Positions 43,229-51,767 of a DNA stretch of 64,000 nucleotides are shown here, piece by piece. A program made the translations under genes and the position numbers. A model generated the notes under the pieces. It ran no database searches and had not been told where the DNA came from. It saw only the letters and a list, made by a program, of their open reading frames with translations. The first letter of the stretch is position 1. The number at the start of each line of letters is the position of its first letter. The DNA is from Flavobacterium saccharophilum (GTDB taxonomy: Bacteria; Bacteroidota; Bacteroidia; Flavobacteriales; Flavobacteriaceae), in NCBI RefSeq assembly GCF_900142735.1, contig NZ_FRBY01000001.1, positions 868,001 through 932,000 of the forward strand, read 5' to 3'.

Positions 43229-45304
43229 TTAGAATATAATAGTAAAAGTAGTTCCGGAATCTGGTTTTGAAACGACTTCGATTTTAGCGTTAATTGCTGT
43301 TGCTAAATCACGGATTAAGTGCAAACCTAATCCTGATTTGATTCCGATTACTTCTGAGTCGTCGTAAAGGGCTTTGAACTTTTCCTGAGTTCCGCCGGGG
43401 CCGTTGTCGGTTATGGAGAGAAAGGTTTGATTGTTTTCTTGCCAGGCTTTCCAGATTATTTTTCCGTTTGAAGATTTGTCGAGTGCTTTTATGGCGTTTC
43501 CGGTTAGGTTTCTGATGATGGTTTTCAGGTAATTTTCATCTGTATTTAAGATGAGGTTTTCCGGATCTTCAAAGGAGATTTCTATGTTTTCTACGCTTGA
43601 AAAATGCTTTTGCGTTTCTTCAAATAAAATCGCAATCGGAAAAGGATGAAATTGAGGTTTAAAGTTCTCCATTTGGCCTTTGCTCCACAGCAAAATATCT
43701 TCCATAGACGATAATAAATTCTCTGCTCCGGAAATTACTTTGGTCTGCATTCTCAAAGCCATTTCTTCATCAATGAGTTCCGGATTTTCTTTTTGAAGAT
43801 GTAAAAAATGAATTAAATTCGAAACCGGACTTCTTAAATCGTGATTTAAAATGGCAAAAAAGCGTGCTTTTGTTTTATTGGCTTCGTCTAATTCGGCATT
43901 CAAAAGCTGTAATTTCTGATTGGTTTTCTTTCGGTTTTGACTTTGTTTAAATAATAAAAGCAGAATAATTCCAACCAGTACCAATCCGGAAATGAGGAAA
44001 ATACGTTGTTTTTTGGCATCGGCTATCTGAATGTTTTTGATGGTATTTTGAGCCGAGAGATTTTTAATTTCCTGTCCTTTCGCCTTGTTTTGAAAACGGG
44101 CTTCGGCATTGGCAATATTCTGTTTCGCCGATTCGAGCATCATTTCATCATTGGTCTGACTGTAAATCTCGTTGTATTTATAAGCTTCTTTCCAAAGCCC
44201 TAACGCTGCATAACTTTGAGCTAGTTTTTTATTGATGTTAACATACGATTCTTTGTCATAGGTATAAGCGTTTTTAGAGGCCAGCGTCAGGATTTCGATG
44301 GCTTTTTTGTACTCTCCTTTTTCATATAAAACCCTTCCCATAATGGCATTGGCTTCCATAATAATATCATCGTCATTTGATTTCTGTCCGAGCAAAACTG
44401 CTTTTTTAGCGTAATAATAAGCGGCATTGGTCTGGCGTTCGTTTACGTAATATTCAGAAAGGCTTCGGTTGGCAAAACTCAAATTCAGAAATAAAGAATC
44501 TTTTACGGTTGGGTAGGTATAAATTAAGCGATAATATTTTTGAATGCTGTCGGGTTTCTTCATCGGAACAAAACACTGCAAATAATAATTGCATAAAAAG
44601 GCACTCACATATGGGGAACTTTTTACATACGGTTTAGCTTCGTGTAAATACTCGAGTGCTTTTTCATACTGCTTCATTTTGGTATATGCCGCCGCGATTT
44701 GGCTGTATGAAATTCCGATATTTTCTGTATTGGCAACCGTTTTTGAAATCTGTTTTTTGAAAGTAATCGCTTTTAGCTGATAATCAATAAAGGTTTCGTA
44801 TTGGGCATTGTTGAGGTAATATTCGGCTATGCTTCCGTAAAGAACCGCTTTTGTGTAGGTATTTTTTGTGGTATCCAGTACTTTTTTTACGTAGTTGGCG
44901 AGCGCTGCATTTTTTGAAGTTTCATTCAGGGCGTAATACATATAATTAAGACGTGAAAGGGCAATGGTCAAATTTTTAAGATGCCTGGCTTCTTTAGCAT
45001 ATTTCAGAGATGCTTCATAATTGCCTAAAGCTTCTTTATATCGATTGTTGCTGAACTCGTACGAATATCCTTTGAAATAATAAAATTTACTGAGAAAGGC
45101 CGGGTGTTTTTGCGAAAGTTTTATCCCTTTTTCTGCAGCCGTAAAAAGTGCTGAATAATGTTCTGAATTTTGAATTTCGTTGCAATATTTTACCCAGGCA
45201 AGAAGTTTTTGTTCGGTAGTTTTATAGCGCGTTAAATTGGGTTCCGGCTGTGCAAAGGCAGCGCATGTTATAAAAAGCAATAACAGGAATCCCAGTTTTT
45301 TCAT
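43229..45304 (-). CDS. TPR-containing sensor histidine kinase
   Basis: A 691-residue sensor. A signal peptide (MKKLGFLLLLFITCAAFAQ) leads to about 380 residues of tetratricopeptide repeats in the periplasm (for example YKEALGNYEASLKYAKEA, YEKALEYLHEAKPYV, YKKAIEILTLASKNA). Then come a TM (RIFLISGLVLVGIILLLLF), a coiled coil, the His box with His at about 488 (LNHDLRSPVSNLIHFL), and an ATPase domain (NLTGNAIKAL, ITDNGPGG, SGLGLHLIRD). It overlaps the upstream LytTR regulator gene by four bases, so both are one operon. The ligand is unknown. Confidence 0.92.
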   Translation of the reverse strand: MKKLGFLLLLFITCAAFAQPEPNLTRYKTTEQKLLAWVKYCNEIQNSEHYSALFTAAEKGIKLSQKHPAFLSKFYYFKGYSYEFSNNRYKEALGNYEASLKYAKEARHLKNLTIALSRLNYMYYALNETSKNAALANYVKKVLDTTKNTYTKAVLYGSIAEYYLNNAQYETFIDYQLKAITFKKQISKTVANTENIGISYSQIAAAYTKMKQYEKALEYLHEAKPYVKSSPYVSAFLCNYYLQCFVPMKKPDSIQKYYRLIYTYPTVKDSLFLNLSFANRSLSEYYVNERQTNAAYYYAKKAVLLGQKSNDDDIIMEANAIMGRVLYEKGEYKKAIEILTLASKNAYTYDKESYVNINKKLAQSYAALGLWKEAYKYNEIYSQTNDEMMLESAKQNIANAEARFQNKAKGQEIKNLSAQNTIKNIQIADAKKQRIFLISGLVLVGIILLLLFKQSQNRKKTNQKLQLLNAELDEANKTKARFFAILNHDLRSPVSNLIHFLHLQKENPELIDEEMALRMQTKVISGAENLLSSMEDILLWSKGQMENFKPQFHPFPIAILFEETQKHFSSVENIEISFEDPENLILNTDENYLKTIIRNLTGNAIKALDKSSNGKIIWKAWQENNQTFLSITDNGPGGTQEKFKALYDDSEVIGIKSGLGLHLIRDLATAINAKIEVVSKPDSGTTFTIIF

Positions 45305-46008
45305 GAAATAAAGTTTAGGTTCTCTTTATAACTTCTCCCAACCGGAATTGTAATATTGTTGTTTAAAATAATTTCGGAAGAGTTTATTTTTTGGATAAAC
45401 TGTTTCTGCACTGCAAAACTTCTGTGAATTCGGATAAACGATTGAAAATGATCTTCTTTCAAAAGATTTCCGATACTCGATAAAACACAATGCCTCTTTT
45501 TATTGGTAATAATTAAAGTGTAATCTTTTAAGGCTTCGAGATACAAAATTTCATGCAGTTTGACTTTCGTTTGTTCGTGACCTTCTTTAATATAAATCGT
45601 GTCGCCGCCAATACTGGCTTCAAAAAGAGAAGCTTTCAATTTGATTTCCATAAACTCTTCAATTCGGCTTACGGTTTGGGTAAAGCGATCAAGTTTTAAT
45701 GGTTTCACTATAAAATCGAGTGTTTCGATTTCAAAACTTTCTACGGCATGTTCCGGATGCGCGGTTATAAAGATACAAACGGGAATTTCCAACGCTTTTT
45801 TTCGAAACTCAATTCCGCTTAAACCCGGCATGTCAATATCGAGAAACAAGATGTCAATGTCTGTGGTGTCGATAAAAGGAAGTGCTTCTTCAGCTGATTC
45901 AAAAACACCTAAAATATCCAGAACAGGAAATTTTTTAGCAAACGATACTACCGTCAGCCTGTCAATTTCGTCGTCGTCAATGATAATACAGGTGTATTTT
46001 TTGGTCAT
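45301..46008 (-). CDS. LytTR-family response regulator
   Basis: A 235-residue regulator. The receiver domain has ILFLDIDMPGLSGIEF with the phospho-acceptor Asp at about 57, and DFIVKPLKLDRF with the conserved Lys. The LytTR DNA-binding domain follows (YIKEGHEQTKVKLHEILYLE, LKDYTLIITNKKRHCVL, FIRIHRSFAVQKQFI). It is the first gene of the two-gene operon and overlaps the kinase start by four bases. It is divergent from two small lipoprotein genes, which may be its targets. Confidence 0.94.
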   Translation of the reverse strand: MTKKYTCIIIDDDEIDRLTVVSFAKKFPVLDILGVFESAEEALPFIDTTDIDILFLDIDMPGLSGIEFRKKALEIPVCIFITAHPEHAVESFEIETLDFIVKPLKLDRFTQTVSRIEEFMEIKLKASLFEASIGGDTIYIKEGHEQTKVKLHEILYLEALKDYTLIITNKKRHCVLSSIGNLLKEDHFQSFIRIHRSFAVQKQFIQKINSSEIILNNNITIPVGRSYKENLNFIS

Positions 46009-46200
46009 TTGTTTGGTTTTTGTGTCGTCTGTCTATTTAAAATGTCGTCTGTCTATTAGTGGTTTTTGGCCTGATTTTAATCCTGCAAATTTGTCTCGTA
46101 ATACTTCATCAGCAGAAAATAAATAGGCTTTTGACTTTTACAAAAATAATGCTATTGAATTAAATAAGAACCATTTAATAAATTTTTAAACTAAATTATT

Positions 46201-46746
46201 ATGAAATTTTTAAAAACCATTTTTACCATTTTATTAGTTGCCATTTCTACCATTTCATGCAGCAGCGATGACGGAACCGACGGAACCAACGGAGTTGATG
46301 GACAACAAGGAGCTCCGGGAGCGCCAGGAACAGCAAATGTCATTTACAGCGCATGGATTAATGCTCCTGTAGCAGCCGCAGAAACGGTAGACGGAACTTC
46401 TGGAATGTCTACAACTATTAATGCACCAGAATTATCAGATGAAATTCTTTCAAAAGGAACCATATTGGTTTATGTGTCTTTTGGATCCGGCACATTCACA
46501 CTGCCTTATACTTCAACTGCAGGCGGATTTGCCAATACGATAACCGCTGTTTCTTCTCTTAAAAAGATCAAATTATTCCGATTTAGACATGATCAGGGAG
46601 GAACTGTAAACATTCCAACCTCACTATCATGGCGCTATATTTTGATTCCGGGTGGCGTTACTGCTGCCACTTCAAAAGCTGCAAAACCAGATTATGCTAA
46701 AATGAGCTACGAAGAAGTTTGTGCGCATTTTAATATTCAGCCTTAA
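46201..46746 (+). CDS. Small lipoprotein with a collagen-like segment
   Basis: A 181-residue lipoprotein (lipobox ISTISC, followed by SSDDGTDG, typical for export in Bacteroidota). Residues 25-45 have the G-X-Y pattern (GTDGTNGVDGQQGAPGAPGT), a short collagen-like stretch. The rest is beta-rich and hydrophobic with no known family. It is divergent from the LytTR-kinase operon, 192 bases away, and is followed by a lipoprotein gene with a similar N-terminus. Confidence 0.8.
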   Translation: MKFLKTIFTILLVAISTISCSSDDGTDGTNGVDGQQGAPGAPGTANVIYSAWINAPVAAAETVDGTSGMSTTINAPELSDEILSKGTILVYVSFGSGTFTLPYTSTAGGFANTITAVSSLKKIKLFRFRHDQGGTVNIPTSLSWRYILIPGGVTAATSKAAKPDYAKMSYEEVCAHFNIQP

Positions 46747-46797
46747 TTTTTTGAAAGAAACCATTAAACCAAATAATAACATTCAACTTATAGTATT

Positions 46798-47391
46798 ATG
46801 AAAACTTTAAAAATCCTTTTTACCATTTTATCAATCGCAACCTTAACCTTTTCCTGCAGTAGTGACGACGACAAACCAGAAGCAATTAAATATAATGAAG
46901 AAAATCCTTTAGACGCGTATATGGCAGGATCTGGATTTAGCCAAAAAGCAGTTGACGTGAAAAACTCAGGAATTTATGAATACGGCTTTAGTTTTAAACC
47001 CACCGTAACCGGGAAAATTAACACTTTGATTGTGAAAATTCCAGACGTAAACAGCGCGCTAAGAATTACTTTGTGGGATGCAGCGACGAAAACAGTTATA
47101 AAATCGGAAACTATAAATGTACCAACAGCAAATGTTACAGTAGAAAAAACAATAGCTTCAATTGCGTTAACTAAAGACAAAGAATATTTTTTCACCGTTA
47201 ATAGTGACGATTGGATCAACAGAACAAAAACAGACGGATCTGCAGCTACATATCCTATCGTAGCTGGAAATATTGTTATTACGGGTTATGCTTATATCTC
47301 AAGTACGGCAGCAGAAACCATTTTTCCGACCAACGCGCGCAACACTTATTATGCGGGAGATATAACTTTTAAATTTCAACAAACTGAGTAA
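46798..47391 (+). CDS. Lipoprotein with a DUF4082-like domain
   Basis: A 197-residue lipoprotein (lipobox TLTFSC, then SSDDDKPE). The mature part, with YEYGFSFKPTVTGKINTLIVK, LRITLWDAATKTVI and YFFTVNSDDWINRT, fits the DUF4082 type of jelly-roll domain found in surface proteins. It lies 51 bases after the previous lipoprotein gene and shares its start region, so both may be cotranscribed. It ends at a terminator. Confidence 0.78.
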   Translation: MKTLKILFTILSIATLTFSCSSDDDKPEAIKYNEENPLDAYMAGSGFSQKAVDVKNSGIYEYGFSFKPTVTGKINTLIVKIPDVNSALRITLWDAATKTVIKSETINVPTANVTVEKTIASIALTKDKEYFFTVNSDDWINRTKTDGSAATYPIVAGNIVITGYAYISSTAAETIFPTNARNTYYAGDITFKFQQTE

Positions 47392-47426
47392 TTTGTTTTT
47401 GGATAGCTTGAATTAGTAAGTTTGGG

Positions 47427-47457
47427 AAAGGTTTGATGAAAATCAAACCTTTTTTAT
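47427..47457 (+). terminator. Terminator after the lipoprotein pair
   Basis: AAAGGTTTGATGAAAATCAA followed by ACCTTTTTT: a 9-bp stem and T run, 36 bases after the stop codon. Same hairpin type as at 42845 and 48030. Confidence 0.87.
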
Positions 47458-47524
47458 ATTAAACTGTTACTAGATTATTTTAATCTAAATTTGATAAATA
47501 TAAGGGAATGTTAAACTTAAATCA

Positions 47525-48004
47525 ATGAAAATGAAAACAATAAACGTGTTACTACTTCTATTTGTTGCAACAAATGGCATGGCTCAAAATCAAGAACAGG
47601 AGCTTAAAAAAATCATACAGCAACAAGAATTAGATTGGAATAAAAATGATATGAAATCCTTTTCTGAGCCATTTAGCGAAGAGGCTGTTTTGATCAATTT
47701 CTTAGGAATGTACTGGAAGGGCAAAGCAAATATAATTACCGAGTTTTCTCATATTAATGACTGTTGTATTAAGCCTACGTCAGTGAAATTTGACTGGATT
47801 GACTCGCAATCATTATCTGAAAATGCGGCGGTGGCTCATATTAAAGAAACGCTAACGGCAAAGGAGGATTATGCTGTTCCGGGCGGTATGGTCAAAAAAG
47901 GAAGCGTCAATACCAAATTTATTACGGCTGTCTTTGAAAAAAAGAATGCGATTTGGAAGATTGTAAGTATGCAGGTAACGCAAGTGAATCTTCCTCCAAG
48001 ATAA
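47525..48004 (+). CDS. Exported SnoaL/DUF4440-like protein
   Basis: A 159-residue protein with a signal peptide (MKMKTINVLLLLFVATNGMAQ; a second Met two codons on is an equally good start). The NTF2-like fold is suggested by IIQQQELDWNKNDMKSFSE, AVLINFLGMYWKGK and AVFEKKNAIWKIVSMQVTQV. The pocket function is unknown. Single gene between two terminators of the same type. Confidence 0.78.
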   Translation: MKMKTINVLLLLFVATNGMAQNQEQELKKIIQQQELDWNKNDMKSFSEPFSEEAVLINFLGMYWKGKANIITEFSHINDCCIKPTSVKFDWIDSQSLSENAAVAHIKETLTAKEDYAVPGGMVKKGSVNTKFITAVFEKKNAIWKIVSMQVTQVNLPPR

Positions 48005-48029
48005 TTACAATTGTATATGTCTTGATCTA

Positions 48030-48060
48030 AAAAAGGTTTGACGAAAGTCAAACCTTTTCT
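48030..48060. terminator. Terminator between convergent genes
   Basis: AAAAGGTTTGACGAAAGTCAAACCTTTT. The stem has T runs on both strands and lies between the stops of the NTF2-like gene and the M61 peptidase gene. Confidence 0.87.
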
Positions 48061-48074
48061 ATTTAATAAACTGC

Positions 48075-49655
48075 CTAAAAATTAAAAATAGACTTTCTGA
48101 TTTCCAGTTGTAGTTTAGTAGCATTTGGCAATTCAGAGATGTTATAATTTCGCTTCGTGAATTTGTCGTTTTTTTCTGCCGTACTAATGGGTGTTAAATC
48201 TATTTGAAGTCCACCATAGCTTAGGTATTTCTGATAATCAATTTCATTTACGGTGTTAACGTATGTTTTTATTTCGTCTAAGGATTTTTGCGATGTTTGT
48301 TCGCAGGCAGACCAGAATTCGGCTTCAGTAAAGCCTCTTTTCTTTTTCATATAATATTCGTTATATAAAAAACGCATCACATCATCTAACGATTTTTTGT
48401 TATTTGTGTTGTTTCTAATTTCTAAATCTAATAATAAACCTATTGTAGGGCCTTTGTCATAATAGGATATCACGGTTTGTTTGGCATTGCTTTCATTATT
48501 AAAGAAGTTCAGCCAAATATCGAAGCTAGATTGGGCAAGTGACATATGTCTGCTTCCTTCTTCGTTTTCATATTTTTTTATGGAGCTCGAAAGGTATTTC
48601 AGTGCATCTTTGCCGTCAAGTAAACCGGCTTTCATCATAATGATGTATTCGTAATAAACCGTAAAGCCTTCAGAAACCCAAAGCATTGTGGTGTAATTTT
48701 CTTTATTGTAATCAAAAGGGCCTAATTCTATTGGTCTGATTGCTTTTACATTATATAAGTGAAAATACTCATGTGTGACAAAATTCATGAAATCCGTATA
48801 TTCTTGTTTTGATTTAGCATCAAAAGAACCTTTGGTGAAAATGGCTTGTGAGTTCCAGTGTTCCAATCCTCCGCCGCCGGCTTCCATCATAATATAACTG
48901 TAATGGTCGTACGGAATCTTTTGCATGATAGACGTTGTTGCGCTCATAATTTTTTTCAGATCACCAACAAATTTTTCGTCATCCAGTCCTTGTGGCGTGG
49001 CAATCCCTAATGAATAGGTCTTTCCTTCATTTTCAAAATCAATAGTTTTTTGGTTACCAATGTAAATTGGGCTATCATAAAAAATGTCAAAATTTTCAGC
49101 GAAATAGGTATTGTTGTTTTTATCAATGCATTTTAACCCTGTCGAAATAGTACTCCACTTTGCATTTTTATACAATGTCAAAGTAACAGGATTGTTGATG
49201 CTGTTTTCGATATGCATGAAAATAGTGTTGGGCATTAAAAAAGCCTTGTTTGCATCAACGTACGATTCTGCAACTGATTTTTTATTTGCAAAGACTCTGT
49301 ATTTTACTGCGAATTTAGTTTTAGCACCATTTTCTATAACCCAGGAATTTTTAGTGTTTTTCTTCCATGAAATCTTTTTGTCGTTTTCATCTACAACTTC
49401 AAAATCTACAATATATCGTGGCGTTTCTAAAATTAAATAATAACCCGGTGTCCATACAGGTAGTGATAGAGTGGTTTTTTTAGCGTGAATATTATCAAAA
49501 TTTAAGGTAACCTCAAGATAATGCGATTCCGGATTTTCAAACGAAACAGTGTAATTCAGTTTTGGATCTTCATTGACAATTTTGGCTGACGCATTACAAA
49601 AAATAAAGGTGTGAAAAAGTAGGAGGAAGTAACTCAGTTTTAATGTCTTTGTCAT
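48075..49655 (-). CDS. M61-family metallopeptidase, without PDZ domain
   Basis: A 526-residue exported peptidase. After a signal peptide (MTKTLKLSYFLLLFHTFIF..) comes the M61 N-terminal beta domain (LSLPVWTPGYYLI). The zinc site follows: FVTHEYFHLYNVKAIRP with HEYFH at about 295-299, and the third ligand Glu in WVSEGFTVYYEYI about 40 residues on. M61 glycyl aminopeptidases normally end in a PDZ domain after a YLSYGGL-like motif. Here only about 35 residues follow that motif, so the PDZ domain is missing. I start at MTKTLKL; an upstream ATG adds 13 polar residues before the signal. Confidence 0.87.
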   Translation of the reverse strand: MTKTLKLSYFLLLFHTFIFCNASAKIVNEDPKLNYTVSFENPESHYLEVTLNFDNIHAKKTTLSLPVWTPGYYLILETPRYIVDFEVVDENDKKISWKKNTKNSWVIENGAKTKFAVKYRVFANKKSVAESYVDANKAFLMPNTIFMHIENSINNPVTLTLYKNAKWSTISTGLKCIDKNNNTYFAENFDIFYDSPIYIGNQKTIDFENEGKTYSLGIATPQGLDDEKFVGDLKKIMSATTSIMQKIPYDHYSYIMMEAGGGGLEHWNSQAIFTKGSFDAKSKQEYTDFMNFVTHEYFHLYNVKAIRPIELGPFDYNKENYTTMLWVSEGFTVYYEYIIMMKAGLLDGKDALKYLSSSIKKYENEEGSRHMSLAQSSFDIWLNFFNNESNAKQTVISYYDKGPTIGLLLDLEIRNNTNNKKSLDDVMRFLYNEYYMKKKRGFTEAEFWSACEQTSQKSLDEIKTYVNTVNEIDYQKYLSYGGLQIDLTPISTAEKNDKFTKRNYNISELPNATKLQLEIRKSIFNF

Positions 49656-49880
49656 GCGATGGTTTTTTAAATTAAAAGTACTTGGCGTACGCAATTGTAT
49701 TTGAATATTTTACAATTAATCGATAGCAAAATAAGAAAAAAACAGTAAAATGTATTATGCTATATTATCTAATGTTTGCGATTTCAACGAAACTTAAATT
49801 AAATGCCTTGTAATTTATGATCGACTGATTGTTAGGTAATAAGAAGACGGGATAACAATAGAAATTAATAAAAAAGATAA

Positions 49881-50102
49881 ATAAGGCGATTTATTAAGGT
49901 TTTAAATTTTATTTTTATCAGAAAATCTTGTTTTAGAAAATGGCGTTTCAGAGAAAATGGCTATTCGTCAAAATATGCTTTTGATGAAGTACAGCGTTTC
50001 TTAAAAGAAAATCCTAATTTTAGTCCGATATTAAAACGAAAATTATTGCAGGCAAGAGACGGTTTGTACCGTGCTCAAAATATTAAAAAAGAAACCGAAT
50101 GA
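49881..50102 (+). pseudogene. Start-less open frame ahead of the DUF58 gene
   Basis: A 73-codon open frame ends in ATGA, overlapping the start of the next gene by four bases. It reads through FIFIRKSCFRKWRFRENGYS, then KYAFDEVQRFLKENPNFSPIL, in pieces that look coding (one hydrophobic stretch, then a charged amphipathic domain). It has no ATG, and a stop codon precedes it at 49878. It is probably the 3' remnant of a gene that lost its start, or a gene with a rare start codon. Bases 49656-49880 upstream show no gene. Confidence 0.45.
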
Positions 50103-51025
50103 AAATTGAATCGGAAATAGAGAAAGTCTCCAGTTTTCAGCATCTCGAAATGCTGGCGAATCAGGTTGTAGAAGGTTTTATATCCGGAATGCACAAGAGT
50201 CCGTTTCATGGATTTTCGGCTGAATTTGCCGAGCATAAAGTCTATAACGCAGGAGAAAGTACCAAACATATCGATTGGAAATTATTTGCTAAAACAGATC
50301 GTTTGTATACGAAACGTTTTGAGGAAGAAACCAATTTACGCTGTCATCTTATTGTCGATAATTCGTCATCAATGCATTATCCGGAATTAAAATCGAATCA
50401 GCCTTTTTATGAAAAGAAGATTGGTTTTGCCGTTTTGGCCTCGGCCGTTTTGATGAATATTTTAAAGAAACAGCGTGATGCCGTTGGGTTAAGCGTTTTC
50501 TCAGATAGTTACGAATATTACGCTCCCGAAAAAGGAAGTGACCGTCATCATAGAATGCTGCTTAATAAACTGGAGCAATTATTAGAACAGCCAAAAGTCA
50601 AAAAGAGCACGGATACGATAACGTACCTGCATCAAATTGCGGAGAAAATGCACCGTCGTTCGATGATTATATTGTTTACTGATATGTTTCAATCAGAAGA
50701 TGACGAAAAGCTTTTTAATGCCTTGCAACATCTAAAACACAACAAACATAAAGTGGTTTTGTTTCATGTAGTTGATCATGAAACCGAGCTAAAATTCGAT
50801 TTTGATAACACGCCAAGGAAGTTTATCGACGTAGAATCAGGCGAAGAAGTATCGATTTTTGCTGATAATGTAAAAGTGGAATATGAAAAAAGGGCAGAGG
50901 CGTACTTTAAAAACCTGGCTTTAACCTGTGCCAAGAACCAAATTAAGTACGTTCCGGTCAATGTTGGTGATAATTTTGAAAAAATCCTGACTACATATTT
51001 AGTTGAAAAACAAAACTTTGGCTAA
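50099..51025 (+). CDS. DUF58 (von Willebrand A-like) protein
   Basis: A 308-residue protein with the DUF58 signature GFSAEFAEHKVYNAGESTKH followed by IDWKLFAKTDRLYTK. It is followed by a vWA-like fold with the metal-site motif DNSSSMHYPE and FTDMFQSEDDEKLF. DUF58 proteins normally work with a MoxR AAA+ ATPase and Bat proteins. No MoxR gene is in this window, only the broken frame upstream. The function here is likely envelope stress or assembly of complexes, by analogy. Confidence 0.88.
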   Translation: MKIESEIEKVSSFQHLEMLANQVVEGFISGMHKSPFHGFSAEFAEHKVYNAGESTKHIDWKLFAKTDRLYTKRFEEETNLRCHLIVDNSSSMHYPELKSNQPFYEKKIGFAVLASAVLMNILKKQRDAVGLSVFSDSYEYYAPEKGSDRHHRMLLNKLEQLLEQPKVKKSTDTITYLHQIAEKMHRRSMIILFTDMFQSEDDEKLFNALQHLKHNKHKVVLFHVVDHETELKFDFDNTPRKFIDVESGEEVSIFADNVKVEYEKRAEAYFKNLALTCAKNQIKYVPVNVGDNFEKILTTYLVEKQNFG

Positions 51026-51063
51026 GAATTTAAAAATATATTTAATTTTTTTTATCAAAACAC

Positions 51064-51093
51064 TTGCAGAAATGAAATTCTGTACTATCTTTG
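51064..51093 (+). promoter_or_regulatory. Promoter of the first tRNA-Asp (TTG-N19-TATCTTTG)
   Basis: TTG at 51064-51066 and TATCTTTG at 51086-51093, spacer exactly 19 bases. It lies 18 bases before the tRNA. Confidence 0.85.
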
Positions 51094-51111
51094 CAACCGC
51101 AATAACGCAGA

Positions 51112-51185
51112 GGTTTGGTAGTTCAGTTGGTTAGAATACATGCCTGTCACGCATGGGGTCGCGGGTTCGAGTCCCGTCCAGACCG
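51112..51185 (+). tRNA. tRNA-Asp (GTC)
   Basis: A 74-nt cloverleaf: acceptor GGTTTGG with CCAGACC (one G-U pair), anticodon loop CTGTCAC with anticodon GTC, T loop in GGGTTCGAGTCCC, discriminator G. CCA is not encoded. The same sequence is repeated at 51768-51841. Confidence 0.96.
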
Positions 51186-51195
51186 CAATATTGGG

Positions 51196-51226
51196 AAAAG
51201 CCTTTCTTTTAAGAAAGGCTTTTTTG
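51196..51226 (+). terminator. Terminator after the first tRNA-Asp
   Basis: AAAAGCCTTTC pairs with GAAAGGCTTTT (loop TTTTAA) and is followed by T. It begins 11 bases after the tRNA. Confidence 0.88.
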
Positions 51227-51306
51227 CCCAAAAACGGTATCTAAGATTAGTTGTGTTGTTTGCTACGACTTTGTAACTCGTAGCTGGTTTAGTAGTTAGA
51301 CCAATG

Positions 51307-51338
51307 AAAAGCTTTCCACTTTTGTGGATGGCTTTTTT
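51307..51338 (+). terminator. Extra terminator-like hairpin between the tRNA genes
   Basis: AAAAGCTTTCCAC pairs with GTGGATGGCTTTT (with mismatches), followed by T6. No gene precedes it. The stretch 51227-51306 holds a small GCTACGA/TCGTAGC dyad but no gene. Confidence 0.6.
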
Positions 51339-51365
51339 GATTTAAGACATATTGGGATTTTGGGT

Positions 51366-51440
51366 TTAACCGCAAAGTTCGCAAAGATTTACGCAAAGGT
51401 TCGCAAAGTTTATATATAGCTTTGCGAACCTTTGCGTTTA
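51366..51440. repeat. Inverted repeat, AACCGCAAAGTTCGCAAAG family
   Basis: Left arm with AAGTTCGCAAAG and AAGGTTCGCAAAG, right arm CTTTGCGAACCTTTGCG. Sister of 5667-5762. Confidence 0.8.
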
Positions 51441-51465
51441 TAATGATTTATTGAATTGGATTTTA

Positions 51466-51560
51466 AACATAGCCCGTGGTTTCAACCACGGGGATACGGA
51501 TTGTGATCATGATTGTGTCCTAATGATTGTTTTCCCGTGGTTGAAACCACGGGCTATGTT
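51466..51560. repeat. Long inverted repeat of self-complementary CCCGTGGTTTCAACCACGGG units
   Basis: AACATAGCCCGTGGTTTCAA (then CCACGGGGA) and its exact complement lie about 40 bases apart. Each arm is also a palindrome by itself, so the unit can fold in two ways (two small hairpins or one long stem). It lies between the two tRNA-Asp genes. Confidence 0.85.
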
Positions 51561-51591
51561 TGACAAGATAATGGATATTCTGTACGAAAAA

Positions 51592-51622
51592 CCTTTGTCA
51601 AAGTTTCAAACTTTGACAAAGG
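51592..51622. repeat. CCTTTGTCAAAGTTTC palindrome
   Basis: A perfect palindrome with a CCTTTGTCAAAGTTT arm around a C, no T run long enough for a clear terminator. Family copies at 25806, 58142 and 62798. Confidence 0.75.
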
Positions 51623-51718
51623 TTTCCCTGTTTAATTAAAATTTGGTCCCGAAGCCTCGGGATAAAATATTGGAATTTAGCTAATTAAAAATTTATGAAT
51701 TTTTATTCGCAAAAACCC

Positions 51719-51748
51719 TTGCAGAATCAAAGTTCTGTTGTATTTTTG
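51719..51748 (+). promoter_or_regulatory. Promoter of the second tRNA-Asp (TTG-N19-TATTTTTG)
   Basis: TTG at 51719-51721 and TATTTTTG at 51741-51748, spacer exactly 19 bases, 19 bases before the tRNA. The surrounding bases (CTTGCAGAA) match those of the first tRNA promoter. Confidence 0.85.
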
Positions 51749-51767
51749 CACTCACAATAACGCAGTT

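Noticed and set aside
51241..51306. Third, degenerate tRNA-Asp copy
   Set aside because: CTGGTTTAGTAGTTAGACC looks like tRNA-Asp ends and a terminator-like hairpin follows, but no anticodon arm or cloverleaf can be folded.
51451..51639. 62-codon frame on the plus strand
   Set aside because: It runs through the CCGTGGTT inverted repeat and the CTTTGTCAAAG palindrome; its peptide is a translation of repeats.
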